Assembly: GCA_016748015.1 (NCBI GenBank)
Contig: JAAOMT010000590.1
Span: 615,912 to 679,911, forward strand
DNA length: 64,000 nt
Direction: 5' to 3'
DNA from: Geosiphon pyriformis
Lineage: Eukaryota; Glomeromycota; Glomeromycetes; Archaeosporales; Geosiphonaceae
Positions 11,896 to 24,882 of this stretch are shown here, piece by piece. The position numbers and the translations under genes were made by a program. The notes beneath the pieces are model-generated. The model saw only the letters and a list, made by a program, of their open reading frames with translations, was not told the DNA's origin and ran no database searches. Numbering within the stretch: position 1 is the first letter of the stretch; every line of letters starts with the position of its first letter.

Positions 11896-13700
11896 TAATT
11901 AAACCAAACACATAATTTAATAAAACTATTTAAGTTTAAAATTTATTATTAAAAGTAATAAAATAAGAAATAAAAATATTTTTTTAGCATAAATAATAAC
12001 AAAATAATATTTATTTAACAAATTTTAAATTGGTTTTTAAAAAAATCATATTTTAATTTTATATGATAAGCCAAATTTAATTTAGTTTATAACAAATTTA
12101 TTTTATTAAATATTATAAATTTTTATTTAAATTTTTTTAGTTTTAAAACAAATAATAATATTTATTAACCAAATAAATAAACTTATTTTATTATTTCTAA
12201 ATTTATAATTTTTAATAATTTCTAAATTTTTTTATTAATTAATATTAATTAATTAAAAATCAAAAAATTAATTTGTTCTAATTTAGTAAATTATATTATA
12301 GTTTTTATTATAATTTAATTAATTATAATATTAAATTAATACAATTTTATTAGATTTAAATAAACTTAAAAAAACAGATTTTTTAAAAAAATTTTTGAGG
12401 ATTTTTTTAATAATATTATCTAATTTAATAATATATTTGGCTTTTTAAAATTATTGTTTACAAATATTTTTTTATTTTTGGCCAATATTATAATTTTAAT
12501 TAAATTAAATTAAATTTAATATAAATATTTATTTAATAATTTTCTGAAATTTTAAGAAGATAATAATATATGGTTTATAAAAATATATTTTATATAATTT
12601 ATATATGTAATTAATTACTTTATTAATTAAAATTATATTATATACTTAATATTACTAAAATAATATTAATATATTAAAAAAACAAATTATTTAATTAAAA
12701 ACCAAACTTAATTTTATAATTTTTAGATATTTTTAACTTATGTACAATTTTTTAAGTAATAATATTTATTAAGTTTTATATTATACTAAGCAATAATTAA
12801 TTAATACCAATTAACTTTTTTTTATATATTATTTTTAATTAGTATTTAATATTAAAATATTTTTTATATTAATTAATTAAATTTTAACAAAATTTAACAA
12901 ATTTAAAATTTGTTATTTTAATATTACTAAAATTTTTAAAAACTTATTAATTCAATTTTTTATTATTAACAAAATTTATTATAAGTATTATTTTATAAAA
13001 TTATTTATTATAATCAATATTATATAAAAATTAAAATACAAAAAACAAATTAATAATAATTAATAACAATTTTTTTTAAATATTTAAGTAATTATATAAA
13101 ATTTATATAATATAATTATATTTTTTAAATATAGAAATACATAATTAAATATTTTTGATTTTATTATATTTTAATTTAAGTTAAAAATAATTTTTTTATT
13201 ATTTGTTTTAAAAATTTAATTAAATATTAATAATTTAAATTTACATATATTAATATTAGTTTAATTATTTAATATAATTTTATATTATTTAAATTTAATA
13301 ATATAAATAATAAAGATATTATATATACAAATACATTTTTATATTATTAAAATAAATTATAATTTATTTTTTATATAGTTTATATTAAATTTTTAATTAA
13401 ATTATTTGTAAATACTATAATTTTTTTTTATTTAAAACAATTAAAACTTTAAAAAATTTGCTAATTACTTTGTTTTTTTTGTTTTTTTTTTTACAAAATT
13501 CTTAAAAAAATAAAGTAATATTTATATTAAAAATATTCAAACTTTTTAAATAATTAATATAAAAATTAAAATATTTAAAAAAAATAATAATATATTATTA
13601 TATAATTAGCAAATTTAAGTTTAATAATAATAAAAATTTTATTAAAAATTACAAAAACAAATTTTATTTTTATTAAAAAATATAATAACATTTGATACAT
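11896..13700. other. A/T desert, no gene seen
   Basis: About 1.8 kb of nearly pure A/T sequence between the LINE tail and the XRCC2 promoter. Homopolymer runs and poly-(ATT)-like strings only; no coding homology or RNA gene was recognised. Confidence 0.8.
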
Positions 13701-13790
13701 TGATGCAATTATAAATTTAAAAGATATTCAAGTTATGATTATTTGTGGTAAAATTATTATTACGTTTCTCTTAATGGTTTTTATTCTTTT

Positions 13791-14472
13791 ATGTCATTTT
13801 TTAAAAATAAGCAGCTTTCTTGGTCACTTGAATTTAACGACCTTTTGGAGAAAAAGGTAAAGTTTCGCGTCAAGTTATTAATATCCTCTTATTAATATTT
13901 ATGTTATAAGTTTTATAGTCAAACTCAGAAAAATCACGGTCCCCTTTACCGTCACCACCACTTTCAATTGTTCCTTCACGGCGCCTTTTACTTCACCTTC
14001 CATTTCTAGATAATGCAATCGCAAAAGCTTTTGAATACTTTCAGAATTCACAGCAGCATGAGTTCAAGAATAACTCTGTTCTTCAAAATTGGTATAAAAA
14101 ACCGCATGTTGAACGTGGTGACGTAATTGAATTTTACGGTCCATCATGTGGTGGCAAGAGTTCACTTCTTTACTCGTTGATACCTGCTACCATTCTCCCA
14201 CGTTTTTGGGTTCGCGATGGCGGAGCATCATTAAGCGAAGAAGAAAAACAATTTTATATAGGTGGTGTTGATAATGGTGTGATATTAATAGATCTTGATG
14301 GTAGATGTGATATGCAAAGGGTTCATACGTTGATTATGGCTCATTTATCCCAGCGATTTGATCAGGCTATTAATGAAGAAGCAGCAGAACAAAAGAGAAA
14401 TATTTCTAATGACAATCATATTAGTGATGATGATGATAATAATAAGAATAATAAGAATAATAATAATAATAA

Positions 14473-14522
<50 letters not shown>

Positions 14523-14992
14523 GCAATAATAATAATAATAAAGATGACAACAAAAATATCAAAGTCTCCTCTCCAAAAGAAGATTTGACAACTTTTATAC
14601 CATTGGATTTAAATTATGATTGGTTACCAACCGAAGAGGATATGGATCAGATTGCACGTAGAGCCATGGAAAGAATTCATGTTTTTCAACCAAATTCTTC
14701 CTTGGAGCTTTTAGCTACATTACAATCATTGCACGAATATATATTGGAGAGTGATGAGGAATTCAAATATTTAATGATCGACTCAATAATGGCTTTTTAT
14801 TGGCAAGATAAATCAGAAGAATCTGTAGGATCAGGAGCTCGAATTATGAATCAATCATCTCCCACGGGGTATTCCCAGAGTATCGTTAATGCTTTACGCC
14901 ATATTATCAATGAATTCGGTGTAGTGATATTGACCACTAATTGGCAACTTGTTCCATTAGATGCTACAACTGGAAATAAAAACAAAAATAAA

Positions 14993-15043
<51 letters not shown>

Positions 15044-15313
15044 TCTGGAAATTATCCACCAGAATTATTTTATAAAGATATCTCTCCAATTGTATGGCAA
15101 AATTTTGTAAAGTATAGATTTGTTGTAGCCAGACAACCAATACCGCAATATCCTATTGGAACACATCCTGTTGAGGTTGGGAATAATTGTAATGATGAAA
15201 GACAAGAAATGCTCAAGAATCACTGGTTCAGTGGTAGAATGGTCACACCTAATTGTGGTGGTGATATTTTTACATTTAGAATTAGTGCTGATGGTATGAT
15301 TATGTCTGAATAA
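13791..15313 (+). CDS. XRCC2: XRCC2-like RecA/RAD51 paralogue (homologous recombination)
   Basis: Two exons, 13791-13856 and 13919-15313 (60-odd nt GT..AG intron), giving 486 aa. A Walker A motif GPSCGGKSS lies at residues 96-104 and a Walker B strand LMIDSIMAFYW at about 307-317; the latter strongly recalls the XRCC2 DSLSAFYW box. Other matching blocks are DVIEFYGP, LIDLDGRCDM and HIINEFGVVILTTNW. XRCC2 is a RAD51 paralogue that helps load RAD51 during double-strand break repair. The protein is much longer than the 280-aa human form because two Asn/Lys/Asp-rich tracts (about 14430-14550 and 14970-15045) are inserted. They lie between conserved blocks, so probably form loops. Start chosen as the first ATG in frame after an A/T-rich leader. 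Confidence 0.85.
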
Positions 15314-16413
15314 AGATAACATAAAATAAGGTAAAAATATTTTGATAACTTGATAAACTCGAATTTTGGGATACCATTTTTTTTTGATGAATCATTGGTT
15401 ATGATCATAATCGGAAATCTTCAAAATTTTCTCTATCAAAAAGTGTTTTCAAAGATGAAGAAAAAACTTGAATATTGAAAAATCCCGAGATATTAATAAT
15501 TTGAATTTGAGAGACGACCAATTGATTTGTAAGTAAGGCAAGTAAACAAATGGTATCTAAATAGGCAGAGTTTTTGTGGGACACTTTAGCTCCCCGTTTA
15601 GTTCTCAAGTCTTTGTGTTAGAGCAGATCAAATTCAACCTAGACATGATAAGGTAGTCACTTTTCAACCTCGCATCATGATTTTGTAAAAAAAAATCTAT
15701 TATTATTATTATTATTATTTAAATGTGGGATTCTTAGCCACCGCTACTATTTTAAGGAAACACGGAGTTTATAATAATAATAATAACGAGAAAATCAAAA
15801 GAATATTATTTGCTCGTCTCAGGTTATTATAATAAATGTGGGGAGGGATTAAATCCCAATTCCTCGATCAAAAAATAAAATGAAAAGTAACACAGTTAAA
15901 AGACACCCGACTTTTATATCACGCTTATGACGATATTTTTATCAGGGATCAATAAAACACTGACGTAGTTTGATTATTTGATATAACCCCTTTATGGTGA
16001 TTAACACGTCGATACGTCAGTGGATTTACTTTCTAACCGTTTCGTAAAAAAAAATAAAAAAAATTGGTTTGTGATTATAACTTTAAATATCATTACAAGT
16101 TCCAAAGCCTAAAACGTCATATTTTCTATTTCATGAGACAAGGAACTTTTTGTCGAGAAAACGCGACTTACTAAAATTTGGCATCATGATGACGATAGAA
16201 TGATGATTTCATGATATTAAAAAAGCTTTTGAATGCTATTGTCGTGTGTCAACAGTTTTTTTAATTGGGGGGATTTTTTCTCTCTTTTTTTTTGAAAGTA
16301 CTAATTAAAAAAAAATTATAAATTAAATGTCAAAAATTTGTAATAATTTTTAAAAACTTTTAATAACTCGAATTCTTTTCTCATATATTTCCAAAAGTTG
16401 CGGTTGAGACGTG

Positions 16414-16448
<35 letters not shown>

Positions 16449-16565
16449 ACCAAAAAAACAGCGAGAATTTAACTGCATTAAAAAAAATAAAAAAGCATTT
16501 TTGGTTTACAATATTTAAATAAAAATATCTTACTCAATAATAATAATAAAAATAATAATAAAATC
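15314..16565. other. intergenic, no gene seen
   Basis: Contains a short ATT tract (15698-15719), an A/T-rich leader and a poly-T run at about 16417-16441. Small ORFs here lack any recognisable motif. The last few hundred bases should hold the promoter of the next gene. Confidence 0.6.
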
Positions 16566-17085
16566 ATGACAAGTACTCATAAGCGTAACGAGGAAAGAAC
16601 ACATGAAGGTTAGCCTGGAATTATCTATTCACGCGTTTAAATTTAATTTAATTAAAATTAAAACTAGCATTTTCGATATTTAATAATTATTAAAAATACT
16701 TGATAATAAACTGTTCAAAATAATGACAATGTAATTTTTTTTTTATCAATAGAAAATCAAGAACGAGCTTTTATTGCAGCTAGTCATCGTGGGGTGAGTA
16801 TTTTTTAAAGACTTTTTATTTGAAAATATTTTGTTTCATAATCAATCAATGAAATAGCGAGCATTCTTAAATTTCAACTGGTTTATAAACGCCCCTATCG
16901 ATTCTTTTCTTATTTACTATCAAGACAAACTTCTCTCTTTCTTCTCTTTCTTCTCTTTCTTCTCTTTCTTCTCTTTCTTCTCTTTCTTCTCTTTCTTTCT
17001 CTTTCTTTCTCTTTCTTTCTCTTTCTTCTCTTTCTTCTCTTTCTTCTCTTTCTCTTTCTCTTTCTCTTTCTCTTTCTCTTTCTCT

Positions 17086-17125
<40 letters not shown>

Positions 17126-17475
17126 ATTTATTTATTTTTTTCTTACCCTAACCTATATATTTTCACCCTACCCTCCAAAACGTATAGGATCGAAGCATAG
17201 AAGCAAGAATGGAATCAGCACGTAAAGCATCAGAACTTCATAAAAAACGTACAGGTAAAGCACTTCGAATCACTGAACAAGACGTACGAAATGAAGAAAT
17301 GTATCGTGAAATGGACGATACTGTTGAGGAAACTCAGCCTAATTTATCCACTGGACCAATGTATCATCGTGACATACTTGTCGAGACCACTCGAATTTAT
17401 CGTAGTGAAAGCGGTCCTGGTAATTTTGCAATTGGTTCTTTAGGTGGTGTACAGTTTCATAATCAGCAGCAGTAG
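16566..17475 (+). CDS. small conserved fungal protein of unknown function
   Basis: Three exons: 16566-16608, 16753-16793 and 17188-17475, joined in frame to give 123 aa. The core runs AFIAASHRGDRSIEAR, SARKASELHKKRTGKAL and ITEQDVRNEEMYREMDD. I recall the same block order (AAS-R-DRSLEAR, SA--ASE-HK-RTG, R-TE--V--EEMY) in many ascomycete hypothetical proteins, so this looks like a widespread fungal family without an assigned role. No signal peptide or membrane segment is visible. Intron 2 contains a long pyrimidine tract. The C-terminus (GNFAIGSLGGVQFHNQQQ) runs into a TAG repeat in the 3' UTR. Confidence 0.8.
16930..17124 (+). repeat. pyrimidine (CTTT/CTTCT/CT)n tract inside an intron
   Basis: About 195 bases of pure C/T built from CTTCT, CTTT, CTTTCT and finally (CT)n units. 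It lies in the 394-nt second intron of the small fungal gene, ending about 60 bases before its acceptor. It greatly extends the polypyrimidine tract and is probably length-variable. Confidence 0.9.
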
Positions 17476-18394
17476 TAGTAGTTAGTAGTAGTAGTAGTAG
17501 TAGTAGTAAAGTGGTCCTTTGGTAAATAATAATTATAATAATGAATAATAATAATAATGAATTGATGAACTCATAAATTTATTTTAGCCTTAGTAAATAA
17601 TAGTTATAGTGCGGTTTTTCAAGTTTTTCTGATATTTTCTTTTTTTTATTCGATAAATTATAAAAGGATGATAGGTGAAATAGAGGAACTCAATTCCCAA
17701 AAAGACAATATTACTCGATTGTTTCTTAAAAATTTTCCAATGATTTTTAAAAATTGAAAAACCTTATCAAAATTTTTAAAGCAATTTAATCCACTATTTG
17801 AAAATTATATATTAATATTTAAATAAATGGTTACTTAAAATGGTTTATTTCCAAAAACAAAAAAATTTCTGTATTCAAAATAGTACTTGACAGACCATAA
17901 ACAAATAAATAAAAATATATTCCTATAAAATATAATAGTTATAACAGAATTAATATGAAAATATTATTTAAAAATAATAATAATAATAATAATAATAATT
18001 TATAAATATAAAAATTAAACAAAATTACAATTAATAAAAATCAATAAAATATGATATAATATAATATATATTTAATAATTTTTGTATTAAATATATTTAA
18101 AATATATATATAAAATATTATAACATAAAAAAAAAAATTTTTTTTTGATTTTTAATATACATTTAATAAATATTACTTACTTATTTATTTAACTTTAATT
18201 TTTCAATATGTATATATATATATATATATATTAAGTTAATTTTAATTATAAATAAATTTTTTTATTAATATTTAGTTTTTTTTAATAATATATAAAAATC
18301 ATATTTACAAATTTTTTATATTAAATAATTCTTTTAAATAATTTTTATTATTTATTTTTTTAATTTATTATATATATATAAATATATATATATA

Positions 18395-18449
<55 letters not shown>

Positions 18450-18565
18450 TTAAAATTTTTAAATTATCATATATTAATTTAATTTTTATTTAATTTTTAT
18501 TAAATTAAAGAAAATAAAAATCATAAAAATCAAATTAAAATTACAATTACATAATTACAATAACG

Positions 18566-18596
<31 letters not shown>

Positions 18597-18688
18597 ATTA
18601 AAAATAAAAATAAATTAATTAAAATTTAATAAATATTTATATTTATTGTAAAAATAAAATAAAATAAAATATTATTTTTGAGTATTTG

Positions 18689-18772
<84 letters not shown>

Positions 18773-19187
18773 TTAATATTAATATTAATATTATTATTAT
18801 TATTATTAATCTTTTCTAATTTTTATTTTTATCTTTAAATACTTATTATTATTAAATTATTTAAAATTTAACATTATACTATTACATTTATACATATATG
18901 ACGTAACCAATTAATCAAATTGCGAAAATGTAAACAAGGATAGTTGAAATACACCTGGGGTAAACAAAAATAGTGTTCTAAAAAATATTGTTCTAAACGC
19001 GTCCCTGCCTTCCAACAGACTAACGTTTAATTTAACCTCGTTAAAACAATTTTTGCTTATAACCTCAAGTCTCTCCCGTGAAAACTCGTTTGTCCCTGAA
19101 TAGAACGCGTTCTCTTTACTCGCGTTTTGGTCTCTTTATCATTTTTCAAAGTTTTGTTTGGTTGGTTTTGTGAATTAAACCTGCAAC
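17476..19187. repeat. A/T-rich intergenic region with AAT/ATT microsatellites
   Basis: Gene-free region with a TAG repeat (17470-17508), and AAT/ATT runs at about 17968-17999, 18398-18449 and 18690-18770, plus TA runs at about 18215 and 18370. The last 250 bases (18900-19187) are G/C-richer and probably hold the RAD21 promoter and 5' UTR. No coding homology seen. Confidence 0.75.
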
Positions 19188-19502
19188 ATGTTTTATTCAG
19201 AGGCTATCCTCTCCAAAAAGGTAGTATACATTAATATCTCACTTTCTGAGAAATAAAAACCCAGGTTTGGGTTTTGATTTTATCTGAAATATTTTCAAAA
19301 ACCAGTCTAGTCGTTTATCTCAAATTTTATTCAACTCTCTTCGTACAGGGTCCATTGGCGAAGGTATGGCTAGCCGCCCATTGGGAGAGGAAACTAAGCA
19401 AAACCCAGTTTTTACAGACGAATATTCAGTCGTCAGTTGGTTTGTAAAAAAACCTTTATTTTCAACGTTTTTTGTTCAACTCCCAGAAATTTCACACTAG
19501 AC

Positions 19503-19542
<40 letters not shown>

Positions 19543-19965
19543 CCGCTTATTCAAGGCGCAATCCTTGGTGGTGATCAACCGCCAATGGCTCTTCGATTGT
19601 CAGGACAATTGCTGCTCGGTGTAGTTAGAATATATTCTCGTAAAGCTAGGTATTTGTTAGAGGACTGTAATGAAGCCCTAGTAAAGATTAAATTGGTATG
19701 CTTTTAATTCTCATATTCTTTATTTCGGCTCATACAATTCGACCTCACTGACTTCATCTTTCCTCGTTATTCTAGGCCTTTCGTCCTGGTATAGTTGATA
19801 TGCCCGAAGAGCAAATATCCGCAAACTATAACGCCATTACTTTACCCGATATTATTACCGAGCTTGATATTCTGTTGCCCGATCCCGGTTTCAATCTCAA
19901 GTAATTTTATTTCTGTCATTAAAAAAGTCCTTTTAAACCCATTTTTGTTTTAAACATAATCATAC

Positions 19966-20022
<57 letters not shown>

Positions 20023-20657
20023 CTTTTCTAACATAATTAAAGAGCCTGGGATGATCAATCCCAACTAGTCAGCAATAACAATAATAAAAATAATACTTCT
20101 CGGCCTCAAGACATTACCATTAGAGATACACTGGAAATCTCGATTGGGATCAATTTAGGAGATGATTTATTGGGTGATGGGTTTGATATTGAAGATGGTC
20201 GTGGTTTCGATTTAGACTTTGGAGATGCCTTGGACCCCAAATTAGATGATATATCTTATGATTTAGGCGGAAAAAGTCCTCAAGGTTCAGCTCCTGAAGA
20301 GGGCTCTCTTGATATAGAAATGCCTAGAGATGCTCCCCCTGAACATTCTATTACATTGGAAGATGTAATTGGCAGTGTCCCCATGGATCTCGACAAAGAT
20401 GATTTATTAATACCTGACGATGGGCCAGAGTTAGACCTTGGCCTCGGGATCGGTCAGGATCTTGTATTAGATCAAGGGAATGATGAGCTGAGAAGGCCCG
20501 ATATTGACGTGGAAACTGATATGATGAATTTAAATCTCGAAGATGGAACACATCTACCCGATATGAGCGTTGAACACGTCATTCTTGACGACACAAGGTA
20601 ATTGTTTATTTTTAAACAATGGTTTAATTCCAAGATTGACATTTCATTAAATAATAC

Positions 20658-20707
<50 letters not shown>

Positions 20708-22490
20708 TCTCGTTTGGGATTTTAGACCTGATGACGCAGACAATATTAATTTTGGTATAGCCTCACCACCTCCTAATCAAAATGAAGGTAAAAATCTTCC
20801 CCATTATAAATTCTATAAATACGATAATGTTTGTCATTTATTAATTCTCTTGTTCTTTTAAATTTACAGATTTCCAATTCGATACCACAGAACCAACAAC
20901 AACAACAACACCACCACCACTACCATCATCATCATCACCACCACCACCACCACCACCACCCTCACCACCCGTCAAAACTCGAAGAAAAAGACGATTTATT
21001 ATTGATGAAGAAACTGAATTAAAAAGCATACAAATATCCAATCAAATAAAGGATACATCGGATATTATCGTTCAAGTCTGTATTGGTCTAATTTTCTTTG
21101 CTGTTCAACAAAAATAAAACAGAATACATTGTTTTAATATACATAAACTATATATATATATATTGACAATACTCTGAACTTTCTAATTTAGCCATCATTC
21201 CTTCCTTCTTCGCGTAAATTACTTCGACTCGCGGAAATTCGTCAAATGGGTGCTAAATATTATCTTGATTTGACTGCTCCACCAAATGTTCCTCCTCAAT
21301 TACATCGTCTATTCACGAGAAAGCGTCCGCGTATGGAATCGCCACCCCCAGTAAACACTCAACAATTAGAAGACGATTCAATTGACTTCAATAACTTGAT
21401 TGTTGAAAATCAAGAACCCCTCTTGAACCATGATTTAGTAAGTAAAATCCTAATAAATATCGATCTTTGCTCAACTTTTTTTTTTGTTTTTACTTATACA
21501 GATTGGAAATAACGACGACGATAATATTCTGCCCAATTTACCTAGCCCGATCAACACGGAAGGTAAATTTTGAAGTATTCAATTTTTTATAAATTGCTGT
21601 TGACGAGTGATTTCTCTTTTTCAGTTTTAAAAAAGTTACCTCATTCTGATGTTGCCGAGGAGGATGAGGAGGAGGAAGAGGAGTTTGAGACTGCGTTACA
21701 ACTTGATGTACCTCCTCTATCTGATGAACCTGTTCTACCTGATGAGTCTTTAGTCGAAGACGATGTGGTAAAGATCTTGAGAAATTGTCAAAGGTTTCCA
21801 AAAATAGTATCAAAAACTGATGACCTTACAGTTATCTCAGCATGTTGGATCCATTGCGGGAGAAATATTAAGTGAAGATGCTGATGATGGTATGAAAAAT
21901 TTATTCATGTGAAATTCTTATTAGCAAAATTTAATAATATTTTATCACTTATATTCTCTAGTTTCATCACCTCGTGGCCTTACCATTTTTGACCAAGATG
22001 ATGGACAAGATCAACAGCCCGGAAATGAGGCAACCTTCAGTAAAAATACGATGAAGGCAATGCGTCTACTACAACGAGAGTTTGACAAATCAAATATTCA
22101 TCGTGAAAAGATTGGTCTAAAGACGACAAAATCTATCAGCTATGAATCGATGGCTGGAAAGGTATAAATTTTTAAAGTAACACTTGTATTCATTGTATTG
22201 ATAAATATTGTTTAATTGCTTTTATCATTACAATAAAAAATAGGCAAAGAGGCAAGATGCTGTCAAGCTATTCTTTGAATTGCTTGTACTGAAAACCAAG
22301 GATGTAATTGACGTCCAGCAGAAAAAGCCTTTCGGGGATATAGACATAAGAGGAAAGGTTGTATTCAATATATATACACATATAATAACTTTTACCAAGT
22401 TCAATACCCTCATTTTTATAACTAACAATTTTTGTTTTTTGATTGCAGAAAAAATTGTTTGAAACTCTTGCGATTGTCCCAGACCGATAA
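19188..22490 (+). CDS. RAD21: cohesin alpha-kleisin RAD21/SCC1
   Basis: Fourteen exons: 19188-19220, 19349-19439, 19556-19695, 19776-19900, 20043-20597, 20726-20787, 20870-21075, 21192-21437, 21502-21562, 21625-21767, 21832-21889, 21962-22161, 22244-22357, 22449-22490. They total 2076 nt (691 aa), in frame throughout. The N-terminal kleisin domain is plain: [20 protein letters not shown], then [20 protein letters not shown], then [10 protein letters not shown] and NAITLPD. The C-terminal winged-helix region ([19 protein letters not shown]...[12 protein letters not shown]), which binds the SMC1 head, is also clear. The middle is acidic with a Thr/Pro/Ser run and a conserved KYYLDL block. It closes the SMC1-SMC3 ring. 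Mitotic RAD21 is preferred over meiotic REC8. Confidence 0.93.
19503..19542 (+). repeat. (CTA/TAC)13 microsatellite in RAD21 intron 2
   Basis: Thirteen tandem TAC units immediately after a CTAG that could act as an acceptor at 19500. Frame and alignment favour the downstream acceptor at 19554-19555, leaving the repeat intronic. Confidence 0.85.
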
Positions 22491-23864
22491 AAACTTGAGA
22501 GTACCATTTTCGAGCTAACAGCATCGGACAGTTAACTAAATCCGCATCACCAATTTTTAGAATATTAATCGGGGCAAGGTCGCATTATAGATTTTACAAT
22601 TAAAGAAAACGTAAAAGCATAAAGTTTGTTTAGCCTTTAAGAATTCCAGTAATTTATATCCTGGGGTAGTAGTACCTTCCGTTATCCTGCCCCATTCCTA
22701 ATCAACATTACGTGCTTTTATCAATCCATGTCTATCCGGTACAAGTTCTTTGTGATAAAAATTACTATTCTCTGATTTGGTTTTCTCTATACACCAACTC
22801 TTTTGCGTACTCGGTTTCAGCTATTTTGTATTATCGATGCCCTCAAAATAATATGTATTTACTTTGCATTTAAAATTATAAAGTTTTTGATTGTTTATTT
22901 TTACCATTTGATTTTGTGCTATTGTTAAAAATTTCAAAGGCGAGAAAATAATTAATGAAATGGTTTTTACCATAAAGAAATTTGTTTTTGCATATATTTT
23001 CCTCAAATCTTTTGGTGTATTTCTTTAATACGGAGAGATTTTGGTATTCTTGATTTTTAAAGCATAAAAATTATTTGTCCAGCTCTTTACAAATATGGGA
23101 AATCAAATGCACTTTATTTCCAGAAGTAAACTTTACAACTTTGAAATGAAATCCTGAGGATTAAAATTTTGAGACTGACATGTAAAATTAAATTTTCAAA
23201 ATTTAGAATTTTTATAAAGACGATTCAGACTTTTTCCTTTGGGACTTTCTAAATATCGATTTTATTTATTGCTATACAATTAAAAAAAAACTTTTTAAAT
23301 TTGTGACTAAAAATCGGGGGTCGGGTTTCAAAAGAGGCATTTTCGATCCTTGAATAAAATTCCAATATTTCTTAATTTAAAACATCTTAAAATTAAAGAT
23401 ATTATTATAATTCAAAATAATAATAATAATGGGAATAAAAAAAATAGAGAAATTTTACAAATCTTATTTGTTCTAATTTGAAAAAAATGAAATTATTTTC
23501 TCGAAAATGAAATTATAACTGATCAGGTTTTATTCTTTACAATTTTTACTAAATAATTCATTTTTGTTTTTCCGAGATTTAGTGAAAAATCTCCAATAAA
23601 CATTTAACACTCGGTAGTATATGTTTCGCAAATTTCCATTTGTTTTATGATCTGCAAAATGATCAACAAAATTTATTTTAAAGATGAGAAACATCGCACC
23701 TATAACCCTGCTCAAACGAACAAGACCATTCTTATCCTAACCTGATTACTAACTGCTCATAATATATTGCAATCAAGCAAGATTTTCATAATAATAAATA
23801 TATTTCAAAATAATAGCAGATGGCATCTGCATTTGCCACGTTGAAAGATCTTTTTCTTCTATTC
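22491..23864. other. intergenic between RAD21 and GRX5 3' ends, no gene seen
   Basis: A/T-rich spacer between convergent genes. Short ORFs on both strands have no recognisable motif. It holds the two 3' UTRs and nothing else that I can support. Confidence 0.65.
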
Positions 23865-24882
23865 TTATAGGTCACCAGGAACCAATTCTTTCTCCTTCAA
23901 TAATGTTTCAAGTTCGCCAGATTGGTGCATCTGAAGCAAAATATCACACCCACCCACAAATACCCCCTTTAAATAAACTTGAGGAATAGTTGGCCATGAT
24001 CTATGGAACATAAGCGAGACAGATAATGTCTTGAATTTTATCTTTTGCGTAAAATAATGTGAAGTGAGCAAGAAAAATTAATTCATTAAAGCACTTACGA
24101 ATATTCTTTAATCCCATTTCTTAAGTCCTGATCTTCTAGCACATTGTAGGCTTTAATTTGTTTGGCATCGACCCCTTTTTAAAATGAATAAAAATTTAAT
24201 CATAATTTTAATTTGATTGAAAGATAAAAACATATTAATTGGTCAATTAGTTGTGTTTACCTTGCGCATCCAGTATCTGGACAACAGCTCTACTAAATCC
24301 ACACTTTTGAATTCAAGGCAAGAAAAGCATAAATTTAAATTATATTAAACTCAAAAAAACAAGTAAAATAAATACCTGTGGCGCATCAGGGGTTCCTTTC
24401 ATAAAAAGTACTACATCATTATTTCGTACAGTCTACACCATTATCAGACAGAAAAAAATCAATAAATTACAATTCAAAATTAAAAATTTACTTAAGCTTT
24501 AGTCCTTTTGTATAAAACCTCGTCAAGCCTTTGTTTCAATGAATCAGATAAGCATCTTACGAAGCCCCAATTGCTAACCACTCTGTTCGAGAAGGAATTT
24601 TGTTTGTGGGAGGTTAAAAGTAAAGACTGAGAAGAATTAGGAGCCCAGTGGTTCCTCGAGTATGTAGAAAGAAATCTCCGAGTGCTGGAGGGAAACAATA
24701 CAGATGTCGGAACTTTAGACTAAAAAATTGAAGAGCAGTGGGAAACACCTAATGCACATGAGCTTTGAATGGAATTTCGAAAAACTCGGTTTTAATTTTT
24801 GAACTCTTAGTGTTCCTCCGAAAATACTTACTTGTAGAAAAACAAATTTCGGTACGTTACCAAGAAAACTCGGGCCTTTCAT
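23865..24882 (-). CDS. GRX5: mitochondrial monothiol glutaredoxin (GRX5 type)
   Basis: Six exons on the minus strand: 24832-24882, 24519-24719, 24376-24432, 24261-24303, 24099-24174 and 23865-24000, giving 187 aa. The active site CGFS is at residues 104-107, with [12 protein letters not shown] before it and [18 protein letters not shown] after it; these are the glutathione- and Fe-S-binding blocks. The first about 85 residues are Ser/Arg-rich with few acids, fitting a mitochondrial presequence. GRX5 passes [2Fe-2S] clusters from the ISCU scaffold to acceptors. The exon 2 donor (GAG|GTTTTA at 24519) was chosen because it restores the spacing seen in yeast GRX5; continuing past it meets a stop. 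Confidence 0.9.

Noticed and set aside
15405-15608. Minus-strand 67-codon ORF after XRCC2
   Set aside because: No motif, hydrophobic and Ser-rich composition of random A/T sequence, no splice context.
18690-18780. Origin or centromere signal in the AAT/TTA-rich block
   Set aside because: Only simple repeats are visible, with no conserved element to support it.
20831-21022. Poly-His open frame overlapping RAD21
   Set aside because: It is out of frame with the spliced gene; the RAD21 frame reads the same bases as Thr/Pro/Ser-rich and continues into the conserved middle block.
22228-22524. Minus-strand ORFs over the last RAD21 exons
   Set aside because: They are shadows of the winged-helix exons and cross an intron.
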